The notes: generated by a model not told the origin, from the sequence alone. 64,000 nt of DNA from Prevotellamassilia timonensis (GCF_021531665.1 NZ_JADYUH010000001.1:1-64000); one strand, 5' to 3'; shown: positions 26,506 through 35,656, counted from the stretch's first letter. Numbers and translations: made by a program.

Positions 26506-27609
26506 ATGAGTTTACAATGCGGCATCGTCGGACTTCCTAATGTCGGAAAGTCCACTCTTTTCAATTGTCTGAGCAATGCAAAGGCACAGTCTGCCAATTT
26601 CCCCTTCTGCACCATTGAACCCAACGTCGGCGTCATCACCGTGCCCGACGAACGTCTGAACAAACTTGCTGAACTCGTTCATCCAGGGCGAATCGTTCCC
26701 ACTACGGTTGAAATCGTCGATATTGCCGGCTTGGTGAAAGGAGCCTCCAAGGGCGAAGGACTCGGCAACCAGTTTCTCGGCAACATCCGAGAGACGGATG
26801 CCATCATCCACGTGCTCCGCTGTTTTGACGATGGAAACGTCGTGCACGTCGATGGAAGCGTGAACCCCGTTCGCGACAAAGAAATCATTGACACGGAATT
26901 GCAGTTGAAAGACCTGGAAACCGTTGAGAACCGCATCAAACGCGTTGAGAAAATTGCGCAAGTTGGCGGCGACAAGACGGCAAAGATTGAATATGAGGTG
27001 CTGCTCGCCTATCGCGAAGCCCTGCTGCAGGGCAAAAGCGCCCGCTCCGTGCAGTTTGAAACCAAGGAAGAAATCAAGGCTGCAAAGGGACTTTTCCTGT
27101 TGACCTCTAAGCCTGTCCTCTACGTCTGCAACGTCGATGAAGCCTCTGCCGCCACCGGCAACCACTATGTCGAAGAGGTGCGCGAGGCGGTGAAAGACGA
27201 AAACGCCGAAGTGCTCGTGCTTGCCGCACAGACTGAGGCAGACATCGCCGAGTTGGAGACCTACGAAGAACGTCAGATGTTCCTGCAAGACGCCGGCTTG
27301 GAAGAGAGCGGTTGCAATCGTCTCATCAAAGCCGCCTACGACATGCTCGAACTCGAGACCTTCATTACTGCCGGCGAGATGGAAGTGAAGGCTTGGACCT
27401 ATCGCCGAGGCTGGAAAGCGCCTCAGTGCGCCGGTGTCATTCACACTGACTTTGAGAAAGGCTTCATCCGTGCCGAGGTCATCAAATATGAAGACTACGT
27501 CCGCCTTGGCTCTGAAGCCGCCGTGCGCGACGCCGGTCTGCTTCACGTGGAAGGCAAAGAATATGTCGTGCAAGACGGAGATATCATGCACTTCCGCTTT
27601 AATGTCTGA
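26506..27609 (+). CDS. ychF: Redox-regulated ATPase/GTPase YchF
   Basis: A 367-residue Obg-family P-loop protein that binds the ribosome and, unusually, prefers ATP. The P-loop GLPNVGKST lies near residues 9-17. The G2/G3 region contains NFPFCTIEPNVG and VDIAGLVKGASKGEGLGN. The C-terminal TGS domain ends with YVVQDGDIMHFRFNV. Length and sequence are typical. The gene stands alone on the plus strand, preceded by a repeat region and followed by lgt after 138 bases. Confidence 0.97.
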   Translation: MSLQCGIVGLPNVGKSTLFNCLSNAKAQSANFPFCTIEPNVGVITVPDERLNKLAELVHPGRIVPTTVEIVDIAGLVKGASKGEGLGNQFLGNIRETDAIIHVLRCFDDGNVVHVDGSVNPVRDKEIIDTELQLKDLETVENRIKRVEKIAQVGGDKTAKIEYEVLLAYREALLQGKSARSVQFETKEEIKAAKGLFLLTSKPVLYVCNVDEASAATGNHYVEEVREAVKDENAEVLVLAAQTEADIAELETYEERQMFLQDAGLEESGCNRLIKAAYDMLELETFITAGEMEVKAWTYRRGWKAPQCAGVIHTDFEKGFIRAEVIKYEDYVRLGSEAAVRDAGLLHVEGKEYVVQDGDIMHFRFNV

Positions 27610-27747
27610 AAGGGTTTTATTGGCTTCATGTGGAACGGTTTCTACGATTCATCAGTGGTCGGAAGCCACCAAGACGTGAGCACTTTCTCATGAGCCTCCC
27701 TTGTTTCATAATTTTCAGAACTCCCCAACATTAAATCACTTGTTCCC

Positions 27748-28587
27748 ATGATTTTCTGGAATCCCTCAGTGGAAGCCTTCAGCGTTGGACCGTTCAGCGT
27801 GCGTTGGTACGGTCTCTGTTGGTGCATCGGTTTGGCGCTGTCCTACATGACCGCCTATTACCTCTACAAGAAGCAAAAAATTGCGGAGGACAAGTTTGAG
27901 CCGCTCTTCCTCTACTGCTTCGTCGGCATCATCGTCGGCGCGCGCCTCGGGCACTGTCTCTTCTACGAGCCCGCTTATTTTCTCGCCCATCCGCTTGAAA
28001 TCGTCCTGCCGATGAAACAAGACTCCGCGGGCTTTTGGCGTTTCACCGGTTTCGCCGGCCTTGCTTCCCACGGCGGTACGCTTGGGCTGATGGTTGCGCT
28101 GTGGCTTTATGTCAGAAAAACGAAAATCAATCTCATGCGTGTGCTCGACAACATCGGCATCGCCACGCCGATTGCTGCCTGCTTCATTCGAATCGGCAAC
28201 CTCATGAACTCCGAAATTGTGGGCAAGTTCACGCAAAGCGACTATGGCTTCGTCTTCGTTCACAATGGAGATTTACTCCCGCGTCATCCTGCCCAGGTCT
28301 ATGAAGCACTCGCCTATTTGCTCATTTTCTTCATCGGCATCGCGCTCTATCGCAGGTTGCCGCAGAAGGTCGGTACGGGCTACTTCTTCGGTTGGTGTCT
28401 CGCCTCCATCTTCGCTTTCCGCTTCATCGTGGAGTTCTGCAAAGAGGTGCAAGAACCTTGGGAAGTTCAGATGCAGCAGTTCATCGGTCTCGACCAGGGA
28501 CAACTTCTCAGCATCCCCTTCCTGTTGCTCGGCGCCTATTGCATGGCGGGCGGCAAATGGTGCCGGAAACTGGGTGAGCAAGCGTGA
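27748..28587 (+). CDS. lgt: Prolipoprotein diacylglyceryl transferase
   Basis: Lgt transfers a diacylglyceryl group to the lipobox cysteine of prolipoproteins in the inner membrane. The 279-residue protein has about seven membrane segments. Conserved motifs are VRWYGLCW near the N-terminus, SHGGTLG (His108), RIGNLMNSE (Arg148, Asn151, Glu156) and HPAQVYEAL. It is followed by genes for two lipoproteins, its natural substrates, although these probably have their own promoter. Confidence 0.96.
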   Translation: MIFWNPSVEAFSVGPFSVRWYGLCWCIGLALSYMTAYYLYKKQKIAEDKFEPLFLYCFVGIIVGARLGHCLFYEPAYFLAHPLEIVLPMKQDSAGFWRFTGFAGLASHGGTLGLMVALWLYVRKTKINLMRVLDNIGIATPIAACFIRIGNLMNSEIVGKFTQSDYGFVFVHNGDLLPRHPAQVYEALAYLLIFFIGIALYRRLPQKVGTGYFFGWCLASIFAFRFIVEFCKEVQEPWEVQMQQFIGLDQGQLLSIPFLLLGAYCMAGGKWCRKLGEQA

Positions 28588-28699
28588 AAAATCAAGCGCA
28601 AAGCCCTAAACGAATGACCAAGGGCATTTGACGCAGCGACTTATTCCCAAATTACATTAAAAATCAGCGGGGTGAACAAATGCCCCATACGTTTTTGTG

Positions 28700-28707
28700 T
28701 AACTTTG
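28700..28707 (+). promoter_or_regulatory. -7 box upstream of the TPR lipoprotein gene
   Basis: TAACTTTG followed by C gives a leader of about 100 bases to the ATG at 28816. A second A/T box (TATATACCATATATTATAA, about 28794-28812) ends four bases before the start codon. Confidence 0.45.
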
Positions 28708-28815
28708 CACTCGGTTGGTCGGAAGACTCCCTTCTTCGTCAAAAACGTCCGGAGAATCGTTGCCGCTTCAGGCATGGAAAAATACGAAAAACTTATATAC
28801 CATATATTATAAGAC

Positions 28816-30516
28816 ATGCAGATTCAAAAAAACCTTACGCTTGCTTTGGCAGGCACGCTGATGCTAACTTCGTGTGGAAAACTTGGTGAACTGACCGCAG
28901 ACAACTTCACCGTGACTCCCTCTCCGATGGAGATGGTAGGCGGTCAAGTGCCCGTGACCATCAACGGACGCTTCCCCGAAAAGTATATGAAGAAAAAAGC
29001 TGTCGTCACAGTCACCCCCGTGCTTCGCTACCAAGGAGGCGAAGCTGTCGGACAGGGAACCACCTTCCAGGGCGAAAAAGTGATGGATAACTATCAGGAG
29101 ATAAGCTACAGACTCGGTGGGAACTACACGATGAGAAACACCTTCTCCTATGTGGAAGCCATGCAGAAGAGCGAACTCTATCTCACCTTCAAGGCTCGCC
29201 TCGGGAAGAAAGAAGTGAACGTTCCCGAAGTCAAGGTTGCCAACGGCGTCGTTGCCACCGCAGACCTCGCCAAGAAAGCAGCGTGGACCTCTACCACCGA
29301 AATGGCTGCCGATGCCTATCAATATGCCATCCAACAAACCAAAGAGGCACAAATCAAATATCTCATCAATCAAGCCAACATCCGCACCAGCGAAATCAAA
29401 GGAACCTCCGTTCAGGAATTCCTTCAGACGCTTCGCGACATCAAAGCCGACCAGAAAGGCTACATGCTTGACAACATTGAAGTGTCAGCCTACGCCTCCC
29501 CCGACGGCTCAATGAAAGTGAACACTGCGCTGGCACAGAAACGTGAGCAATCTTCCAAAAAATATGTCGGCGAGAGCCTGAAGAAGAACAATCTCGAAAC
29601 CGAACTTGACACCCGCTACACGGCAGAAGACTGGGATGGCTTCCAACAACTTCTTCAAGCATCCAACGTGCAGGACAAGGACATCATCCTTCGAGTCCTT
29701 TCCATGTATCAGGACCCCGAGGAACGCGAAAAACAGATTCGCAACATTTCTGCAGGCTATGACGAACTCGCCAAAGAGATTCTCCCCGAACTGCGCCGCG
29801 CACGCCTCACCATCCACTACAACCTCATCGGCAGAAGTGACGATGAAATTCAGGAGCAACTGAAAACAGATGCCTCCAAACTTTCCGTCGAGGAGATGCT
29901 CTACGCCGCCACACTGACGGAAGACACCAAAGAACAGAAGGACATCTACTTCAGAACCACCCAACTCTATCCCAATGACTATCGCGCCTTCAACAACCTC
30001 GCTTCCATCGCCCTCGAAAACGGACAGCTGAACGAAGCAAAATCTTGGCTCGAGAAAGCAGCAAATTTGAAGGGTGATGCCACCGAGGTGAACGCCAACC
30101 AGGCACTCGTGGCTCTCGTCAGCGGTGAAAACGACAAGGCTCAGAGCTTCCTCGCCAAAGCCACCACGGCAGGAAACTACAACGAACTGGCGGGTAACAT
30201 GATGCTTGCTTCCGGAAACTACGTACAAGCAGCCTCCACCCTCAAAGGAAAGAAAACCAACACCGCCGCCCTCGCTCAGATTCTGAACAAAGACTATGCC
30301 GAGGCGCTCAACACCTTGAACGCTGTGGCACGTCCCGACGCCACCACCGCCTATCTCAAAGCCATCGTCGCCGCTCGCACCAATCGCGACAACGAAGTGG
30401 TGGGATTCTTGAAACAAGCCTTTGAGAAAGACCCAACTTATAAAGAAAGAGCATCACGCGACCTGGAATTTGTGAATCTCTTCAACGATTCCTCCTTCCA
30501 AAGTCTGGTCAAATAA
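28816..30516 (+). CDS. Lipoprotein with OmpA-like and TPR-like regions
   Basis: A 566-residue lipoprotein (lipobox LTSC, Cys20). The N-terminal 150 residues are beta-rich. Residues about 215-265 contain an OmpA-like signature (VSAYASPDGSMKVNTALAQKR), which in related proteins contacts peptidoglycan. The C-terminal 230 residues look like tetratricopeptide-type helical repeats (YPNDYRAFNNLASIALENG and following). Such proteins are common in Bacteroidales and are thought to have a structural envelope role; a specific function is not known. The gene follows lgt and is followed by a strong terminator. Confidence 0.78.
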   Translation: MQIQKNLTLALAGTLMLTSCGKLGELTADNFTVTPSPMEMVGGQVPVTINGRFPEKYMKKKAVVTVTPVLRYQGGEAVGQGTTFQGEKVMDNYQEISYRLGGNYTMRNTFSYVEAMQKSELYLTFKARLGKKEVNVPEVKVANGVVATADLAKKAAWTSTTEMAADAYQYAIQQTKEAQIKYLINQANIRTSEIKGTSVQEFLQTLRDIKADQKGYMLDNIEVSAYASPDGSMKVNTALAQKREQSSKKYVGESLKKNNLETELDTRYTAEDWDGFQQLLQASNVQDKDIILRVLSMYQDPEEREKQIRNISAGYDELAKEILPELRRARLTIHYNLIGRSDDEIQEQLKTDASKLSVEEMLYAATLTEDTKEQKDIYFRTTQLYPNDYRAFNNLASIALENGQLNEAKSWLEKAANLKGDATEVNANQALVALVSGENDKAQSFLAKATTAGNYNELAGNMMLASGNYVQAASTLKGKKTNTAALAQILNKDYAEALNTLNAVARPDATTAYLKAIVAARTNRDNEVVGFLKQAFEKDPTYKERASRDLEFVNLFNDSSFQSLVK

Positions 30517-30539
30517 AAGCCTGCTTTTGACACATCACT

Positions 30540-30592
30540 ACACGGAAGGATGAGAACGCCAAGCGCTTTCTGCATCCTTCCGTGTCTTTTCC
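30540..30592 (+). terminator. Terminator after the TPR lipoprotein gene
   Basis: ACACGGAAGGATG (30540-30552) pairs perfectly with CATCCTTCCGTGT (30573-30585), followed by CTTTTCC. The 13-bp stem makes termination likely. Confidence 0.8.
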
Positions 30593-30613
30593 TCTTTTCA
30601 ACCATCTAATCTT

Positions 30614-31609
30614 ATGAAAACCTTATCTACCGCTCTCCTTCTGGCAACCTCTCTCCTGCTCACAGCCTGCGGTGTGGGAAAAGACAGAGTGAGATTTGAA
30701 GGAAAACTGGAAAACATCAACGACGCTGAGTTCTACATCTACAGCGACGAAGGCGGCTTCGAGGGAGTCGACACCATTCGCATCCAAGACGGTGAGTTTG
30801 TCTATGAGCGCAAACTCCTCCGCCCCGTCCTCGCCTCCTTGCTCTATCCGAACTTCACGCAGTCCCACGTCATTCTCGAGCCGGGAAAGACCATCAAAAT
30901 GAAAGGCGATGCTTCCCGCGTCGGGGAAGCCAAAATCACCGGCACCGAAGAAAATGAACTCCTGACCGACTTCCGAACCGACCAAATCGGAAAGTCAGAA
31001 GCCAACCGTTTCTTGGCAGCAGAACAGTTCATACGTCAGCATGCCGAAACCATGGCGGCGGTGGCTGTCTTCAAAGCCTACTTCGCCACGTCCAGGCAGA
31101 AGAACGTGAAACTCTCCATGGAAATGCTTCAGACGCTGCACAAAGCACAGCCGAAGAACTATGCCGTCAACTATCTCTGGAACTTCTATCAACCCATCTT
31201 CATGAACGGCGTCGGCGAGCAACTTCCCGAATTTTCTGCAGAGACCACTGAGGGAAAACAGGTGACGCAGAAAGACTTTGAAGGCAAGAAACTCCTCGTT
31301 GTGGCAGTCGGATTCTGGACGCCCGATTCGAGAACCTTCCTGAAAGAACTTAAAAAGAAGTTGGACGCGGCAGGCAATCCCTTTGAAGTCTTGCTCGTTT
31401 CGCTCGATGTGGATCGCGGAGGCTTGCGCAAACAGTTACAGCAGATTGATGTGAACTATCCCGTCATCTGTGACCGTCAATCCTTCAATTCTCCTCTGGT
31501 CGGCACGTTCGGACTGCGCTATGTCCCCTCCGCCATGGTGGTGAACAGTCAAGGCAAAATTGTTCAGCGCGACGTGACGGAAGTGGATAAACTCAATTTG
31601 AATATTTAA
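30614..31609 (+). CDS. Thioredoxin-fold lipoprotein lacking the CXXC motif
   Basis: A 331-residue lipoprotein (lipobox LTAC, Cys19). Residues about 25-110 resemble the DUF4369 beta-domain found in front of many Bacteroidetes thioredoxin-like proteins. Residues about 205-331 are a TlpA/AhpC-like thioredoxin fold ending in VGTFGLRYVPSAMVVNSQGKIV. Where an active enzyme would have W-C-x-x-C, this one reads FWTPDSRT, so both redox cysteines are missing and it probably is not a disulfide oxidoreductase. It ends with a hairpin terminator, after which a truncated comM start begins. Confidence 0.82.
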   Translation: MKTLSTALLLATSLLLTACGVGKDRVRFEGKLENINDAEFYIYSDEGGFEGVDTIRIQDGEFVYERKLLRPVLASLLYPNFTQSHVILEPGKTIKMKGDASRVGEAKITGTEENELLTDFRTDQIGKSEANRFLAAEQFIRQHAETMAAVAVFKAYFATSRQKNVKLSMEMLQTLHKAQPKNYAVNYLWNFYQPIFMNGVGEQLPEFSAETTEGKQVTQKDFEGKKLLVVAVGFWTPDSRTFLKELKKKLDAAGNPFEVLLVSLDVDRGGLRKQLQQIDVNYPVICDRQSFNSPLVGTFGLRYVPSAMVVNSQGKIVQRDVTEVDKLNLNI

Positions 31610-31616
31610 GCCACTA

Positions 31617-31657
31617 AAACGGGTGTGTCCGCTTCCGCGACATGCCCGTTTGTCTTT
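31617..31657 (+). terminator. Terminator of the thioredoxin-fold lipoprotein gene
   Basis: AAACGGG (31617-31623) pairs with CCCGTTT (31645-31651), with extra pairing GTGTC/GACAT inside, followed by GTCTTT. Confidence 0.65.
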
Positions 31658-31670
31658 AGCCGAAAACACA

Positions 31671-31793
31671 ATGTTGGTTTCCGTACATACCGCCGCTCTG
31701 AACGGTCTGCAAGCCATGCCGGTGCTCATTGAAGTGAGCCAGATTATTTTTAAAAATGCAGCCGTCATGTCCTCCTATCTTCGGTCTGAGTGA
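31671..31793 (+). pseudogene. comM 5' fragment
   Basis: Bases 31654-31776 repeat 33787-33909, the 17 bases before comM and its first 35 codons, with about three differences in 123. After the shared part the frame changes to unrelated sequence and stops at 31793 after 40 codons. The fragment lies directly after the terminator of the preceding gene. This is the natural position for a comM start, so it may be the original 5' end, displaced by the insertion that follows. It cannot encode a working helicase. Confidence 0.9.
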
Positions 31794-31924
31794 CAGCCAA
31801 ACCTATCAATTGCTGTGGCCTATTCCATACAACGAGCTAATGACCAATCCGTCGATGACACAAAATCCGGGTTATTAGCGAAAACCTACAAACCCAAGAG
31901 TACTAATCAAAAAAAACAAGAAGA
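31794..31924. other. Junction region of accessory insert
   Basis: The stretch between the comM fragment and the lipoprotein pseudogene is A/T-richer than the surroundings and has no recognisable gene. Confidence 0.5.
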
Positions 31925-32329
31925 ATGACACACAAAAAATTTGTATTGACAGCTGCAATAATGCTATTTGCTATCCTGAATTTCTCGGCATGTGATGATA
32001 ACGAGAGCAGTTCGGAGTATTCTAAGTTTCATGGCTGATGGTTACATGAATTTCAACTTGAAGGAGTGGGTGCTCCAAGTATGGCATACGCATATTGGTT
32101 TCACGATGATGTTGTAGAGGGTGAATACCTTCTTATAGACCATATAGAAAGTGGCTTCTCCAAGCATGCCGTTGGAAAATGGTATATGAATAATATCATC
32201 TGTGTAGATATGCCATACACTGTAAAGGGAAATACCATATTCATAGACAACTCCAAAGATAATTTCTTAGTTCTCCAAAACGGGAAACTTGTAAAGAATG
32301 GAAACGGCTATGAATATACTAAACAATGA
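31925..32329 (+). pseudogene. Lipocalin-like lipoprotein interrupted by one TGA
   Basis: The frame starts with a complete lipoprotein signal (lipobox FSAC, Cys23) and reads to FHG, where a TGA at 32036-32038 interrupts it. The same frame then continues with WLHEFQLEG and stays open to 32329. Read through, it gives about 134 residues. The pattern around the stop, G-x-W, fits the first strand of lipocalin-like lipoproteins (compare LVGIWAVLDSY in the next gene), so the TGA probably replaced an ordinary codon. Base composition is clearly A/T-richer than the neighbours. A single nonsense change, a sequencing error or read-through are all possible. Confidence 0.65.
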
Positions 32330-32373
32330 TTTTGTTGTATCTAATTTTTACAAATTAATAAACTGAATAATAT

Positions 32374-33279
32374 ATGAAAACTAAAGCATTCTCCCTATTC
32401 TCTGTAATAGTTATTTTACTGTCTTCAATATCACTCTTCTCGTGCAGCAACGACGACGAAGACGGAATATGGACAGGAGGCACTAACCTCGTGGGTATAT
32501 GGGCCGTCTTAGATTCTTACAACGATACAGAAGTTCCTTCAACGCATGAACTTTATATTATAAAGGCAGATGGCAGTATTGCACTCTTGTATAATTGGGA
32601 CTTTCTCTACGACGATGGCTATCTGGTTGACAAATATTTTGGTTATCCCCAAGAGGAAATTGAAAAGGAAATGGAGGAGTGGGCAGCATACGACACCTAT
32701 ACATGCACATTCTCCAATAACACCTTCTATTGGCAAGGAACTGCGATGGCAAAAATCACAGTCATTGATAAGGAAACGGTCAAGATGGAAAGTGTCTTCC
32801 TAGGCAATGAAACCCTGCATAAGGTAAAGGAAGTTATCGGTAAACGTAGTTTTGATTATGACGGCTCCAATGGTCAAACGGCAAGTCTTTTAGGTAAATG
32901 GATAGGCGTAGATATGGAACGGAATAAGAATGGTACGTATAATGTACATTATCTGTTTGAGCTTGATGACAGAGGCAGACTGAGCATTCGTCCTTTGGAA
33001 GGTGTATATCATAAAAGCAATTATGGCAATGGATATATCGAGTCACCGCTTTCACAAGATGAACTTGACAGGCTACTTCGTTCAAATCTCACTGTTTTCA
33101 AGTTTTGTCAAAAAAAGAATAATAAGCTCTTTTGCAATAACGAGCAGTTAGCAACCATAGAGGCGACAAGTGACGATGAATTTGTAATGGTAAGTACGCG
33201 ATGGGGCAAACTTCGGCTGTTACCAAACGGTGAAGACGTTGGTATCATTTCTTCCCAAAATAAAAATGACTGGAACTAG
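32374..33279 (+). CDS. Lipocalin-like lipoprotein
   Basis: A 301-residue lipoprotein (lipobox LFSC, Cys24). Two segments of the form L-x-G-x-W (LVGIWAVLDSY and LLGKWIGVD) suggest two lipocalin-like or DUF5004-like beta domains in tandem. The protein is acidic and has no catalytic motif that I recognise. It follows the interrupted paralogue by 44 bases and shares its A/T-rich composition, unlike the flanking housekeeping genes. The pair fills the gap between the displaced comM start and intact comM and was probably acquired. Function unknown. Confidence 0.68.
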   Translation: MKTKAFSLFSVIVILLSSISLFSCSNDDEDGIWTGGTNLVGIWAVLDSYNDTEVPSTHELYIIKADGSIALLYNWDFLYDDGYLVDKYFGYPQEEIEKEMEEWAAYDTYTCTFSNNTFYWQGTAMAKITVIDKETVKMESVFLGNETLHKVKEVIGKRSFDYDGSNGQTASLLGKWIGVDMERNKNGTYNVHYLFELDDRGRLSIRPLEGVYHKSNYGNGYIESPLSQDELDRLLRSNLTVFKFCQKKNNKLFCNNEQLATIEATSDDEFVMVSTRWGKLRLLPNGEDVGIISSQNKNDWN

Positions 33280-33404
33280 CAATCTGGTTATTCTCCAGCG
33301 GGAGCTAGAATAAGCAGCTACTCACGTCGTTCGTCACGTACACCAGGGTGCGGCACGTTCACATCATTCCTTATTCTCTGACACATCCATCATTGATTCA
33401 ACTA

Positions 33405-33512
33405 TCGAACCAGCAGCCGAAGGCTGCGTTGAAACAGGAAGCCTGCGGGGATTCCCTGAAACTAGGGAACGAAGTTCCCGTTGAAACCAGATCGCGCAAC
33501 GACCGATGAAAC
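33405..33512. repeat. TGAAAC array with about 25-bp period
   Basis: TCGAAC at 33405 and TGAAAC at 33430, 33457, 33482 and 33507 are spaced 25, 27, 25 and 25 bases apart. Sequences between them differ, but several are palindromic, for example CAGCCGAAGGCTG and GGGAACGAAGTTCCC. The spacing is too short for a CRISPR array. Confidence 0.5.
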
Positions 33513-33693
33513 TTTTGGTCAAAGCGCACCCAAAGCCCGCCTCGTAATATTATACATCGCGAAGGATCGCTGCTGCAAATCGCTGCATTTAACATTGTAG
33601 GTAGGTTCTATAAATTAGTTTTAATGGAAGGTAGTGTTTCTATCTTGCTTGGATGCCTTTTCGCCTCTCGCACCATATCTTTTTGTTTTTCTT

Positions 33694-33789
33694 TCAGTCA
33701 CATAGCCCGCTATGCTCCTTCCTCAACTGACAAAAGTTCATCTCTAAGAAATCAAAAATCAACTCAACCTAATTTATAGAACACCCCTT
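33694..33789 (+). repeat. Dispersed element, inverted partner at 42627-42716
   Basis: This 96-base stretch matches the reverse complement of 42627-42716 with few differences. It contains CATAGCCCGCTATG, a hairpin also present in altered form in the 162-bp element. Its end, TATAGAACACCCC, joins directly to the duplicated comM segment. Confidence 0.75.
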
Positions 33790-33803
33790 TAGCCGAAAAT
33801 ACA

Positions 33804-35366
33804 ATGTTGGTTTCCGTACACACCGCCGCTCTGAACGGTCTGCAAGCCATGCCGGTGCTCATTGAAGTGAGCCAGATTATTTTTAAAAACGCAGCCGTCA
33901 TGTCCTCCTTCAACATGGTAGGGCTGCCCGACAGTGCCGTGAGGGAAAGCCGTCTCCGCGTGGAGGGCGCCATCAAAAACTCAAAATTCGCCATGCCGCC
34001 GAAAACGCAAGTCACGGCAAACTTCGCACCGGCGGATGTCAGAAAAGAAGGCACGGGCTACGACCTCCCTCTCGCCATCGGACTGCTCGCCGCCAATGAG
34101 CACGTGAAAAGTGAAAAACTTGAACGCTTTGTGCTGGTCGGCGAACTTGGTTTGGACGGAAGTCTGCGCCCGGTGAAAGGCGCGCTCTCCATCGCCATCA
34201 AGATGAGAGAGTTGAACTTCGAAGGAATGATTGTCCCGCAGGAAAACGTGCGAGAAGCAGCCGTCGTGAATCGTCTGAAAGTCTTTGGTGCTTCCCATCT
34301 TCGTGAAGTCGTGGACTTTCTGAACGGAAAAGAAGACGCACTTCAGCAAACCATCGTCAACACTCGCGAAGAGTTCTTCTCCGCCCAGCAGCACGACACC
34401 TTCGACTTCTCTGAGGTAAAGGGACAGCAGACGGTGAAGCGAGCCTTTGAGGTGGCTGCCGCCGGAGGGCACAATCTGATTCTCATCGGATCCCCGGGCT
34501 GCGGAAAGAGCATGATGGCAAAGCGCATTCCTTCCATCCTTCCTCGTCTCACGCTGAACGAAAGCCTTGAGACCACCCAACTTCATTCCATTGCAGGAAA
34601 ACTCGGCGTCTCCACCTCTCTCGTCACCGAACGCCCCTTCCGCTCGCCGCACCACACCATCAGCGATGTCGCCCTCATCGGAGGCGGCACTTCGTGTCAG
34701 CCGGGGGAGATAAGTCTGGCACACAATGGCGTTCTCTTCCTTGACGAACTTCCCGAGTTCTCGCGCTCTGCACTCGAAACCCTGCGCCAACCCTTGGAAG
34801 ACAGACAAATCACCATCTCCCGTGCAAAATACACCGTCACGCTTCCTTGTTCCTTCATGCTCGTTGCCTCCATGAATCCTTGCCCTTGTGGTTACTATAA
34901 TCATCCGACTCATGAGTGCAAGTGCATGCCGGGGCAGATTCAGCGCTACATGAACAAAATCAGCGGACCGCTGTTGGACCGCATTGATATACAGGTAGAG
35001 GTGACGCCCGTTCCGGTTGAAGAACTGTCTCAACTTCCTTCGGGCGAGTCAAGTGCCATGATTCGTCAGCGTGTGGAAGAAGCAAGAAAGATTCAAACCG
35101 AGCGTTTCAAGGACTGCCCCGGCATCCACTGCAACGCCCAAATGACTCGCCGGCTTTTGGAACAGTATGCCCGCTTGGACGAAGAGTCTGCCAACGTGCT
35201 CAGCACCGCCATGCGACGCTATAATCTTTCTGCCCGAGCCTATGACCGAATCCTCAAAGTGGCACGCACCATCGCTGACCTTGACCACTCCGCCGACATC
35301 CGGCGTGCCCACATCTCTGAGGCTGTCGGCTATCGCCAGTTGGACCGTGAGGACTGGGGCGAGTAG
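33804..35366 (+). CDS. comM: ComM/YifB-family helicase
   Basis: A 520-residue Mg-chelatase-like AAA+ protein. In other bacteria ComM is a hexameric helicase that extends branches during integration of DNA taken up by natural transformation. The N-terminal Lon-protease-like domain (VGLPDSAVRESRLRVEGAI) is complete. The P-loop GSPGCGKS lies near 228-235, Walker B is in [11 protein letters not shown], and a zinc-binding-like segment reads [10 protein letters not shown]. The start at 33804 matches the usual MLVSVHTAAL. The gene is intact but is flanked by a broken 5' copy (31671) and a broken 3' copy (37187). Its upstream sequence is part of a dispersed repeat. Confidence 0.95.
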   Translation: MLVSVHTAALNGLQAMPVLIEVSQIIFKNAAVMSSFNMVGLPDSAVRESRLRVEGAIKNSKFAMPPKTQVTANFAPADVRKEGTGYDLPLAIGLLAANEHVKSEKLERFVLVGELGLDGSLRPVKGALSIAIKMRELNFEGMIVPQENVREAAVVNRLKVFGASHLREVVDFLNGKEDALQQTIVNTREEFFSAQQHDTFDFSEVKGQQTVKRAFEVAAAGGHNLILIGSPGCGKSMMAKRIPSILPRLTLNESLETTQLHSIAGKLGVSTSLVTERPFRSPHHTISDVALIGGGTSCQPGEISLAHNGVLFLDELPEFSRSALETLRQPLEDRQITISRAKYTVTLPCSFMLVASMNPCPCGYYNHPTHECKCMPGQIQRYMNKISGPLLDRIDIQVEVTPVPVEELSQLPSGESSAMIRQRVEEARKIQTERFKDCPGIHCNAQMTRRLLEQYARLDEESANVLSTAMRRYNLSARAYDRILKVARTIADLDHSADIRRAHISEAVGYRQLDREDWGE

Positions 35367-35447
35367 CAACGGTGCCTTTGCTTCCGTACTTACGAAGGCG
35401 TCACCATGAGGGATTTGGGACTTCAAAAGAAACTTACCGGACAGCAA

Positions 35448-35621
35448 AGGGGTTACACTTCATGATGCTAAAGCACTGAGAACGAGACTTGTTTATAAAG
35501 AAACGTACGAACGCGTCGTTTTGGGAGAAAACCACAAAACGACGCGTTCGCACTGTTAAAACGAGAGCTACGTGTTTTTCAAGAACTTAGCCTTTCAAAA
35601 CGTCCCAAAAGTGTAACCCCT
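35448..35621. repeat. 174-bp MITE-like element
   Basis: AGGGGTTACACTT (35448-35460) and AAGTGTAACCCCT (35609-35621) are perfect 13-bp terminal inverted repeats. In the middle, CGAACGCGTCGTTTTG (35508-35523) and its exact complement (35535-35550) form a second perfect palindrome. No open frame or target duplication was seen. Confidence 0.7.
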
Positions 35622-35656
35622 CTCTCGGGTAATTAAGCTCTTGCCGATGCGACTCC

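Larger units (their letters stand above)
33280..33803. other. Repeat-rich gap before comM
   Basis: No gene is supported. The gap holds a periodic TGAAAC array (33405-33512), a GGGAACGAAGTTCCC palindrome near 33465-33479, and a 96-base dispersed element (33694-33789) that runs into the comM duplication. Confidence 0.6.

Noticed and set aside
33405-33512. Possible CRISPR array, because repeat ends resemble GTTGAAAC
   Set aside because: Only six bases are repeated, units are 25 bases, and no cas gene is present.
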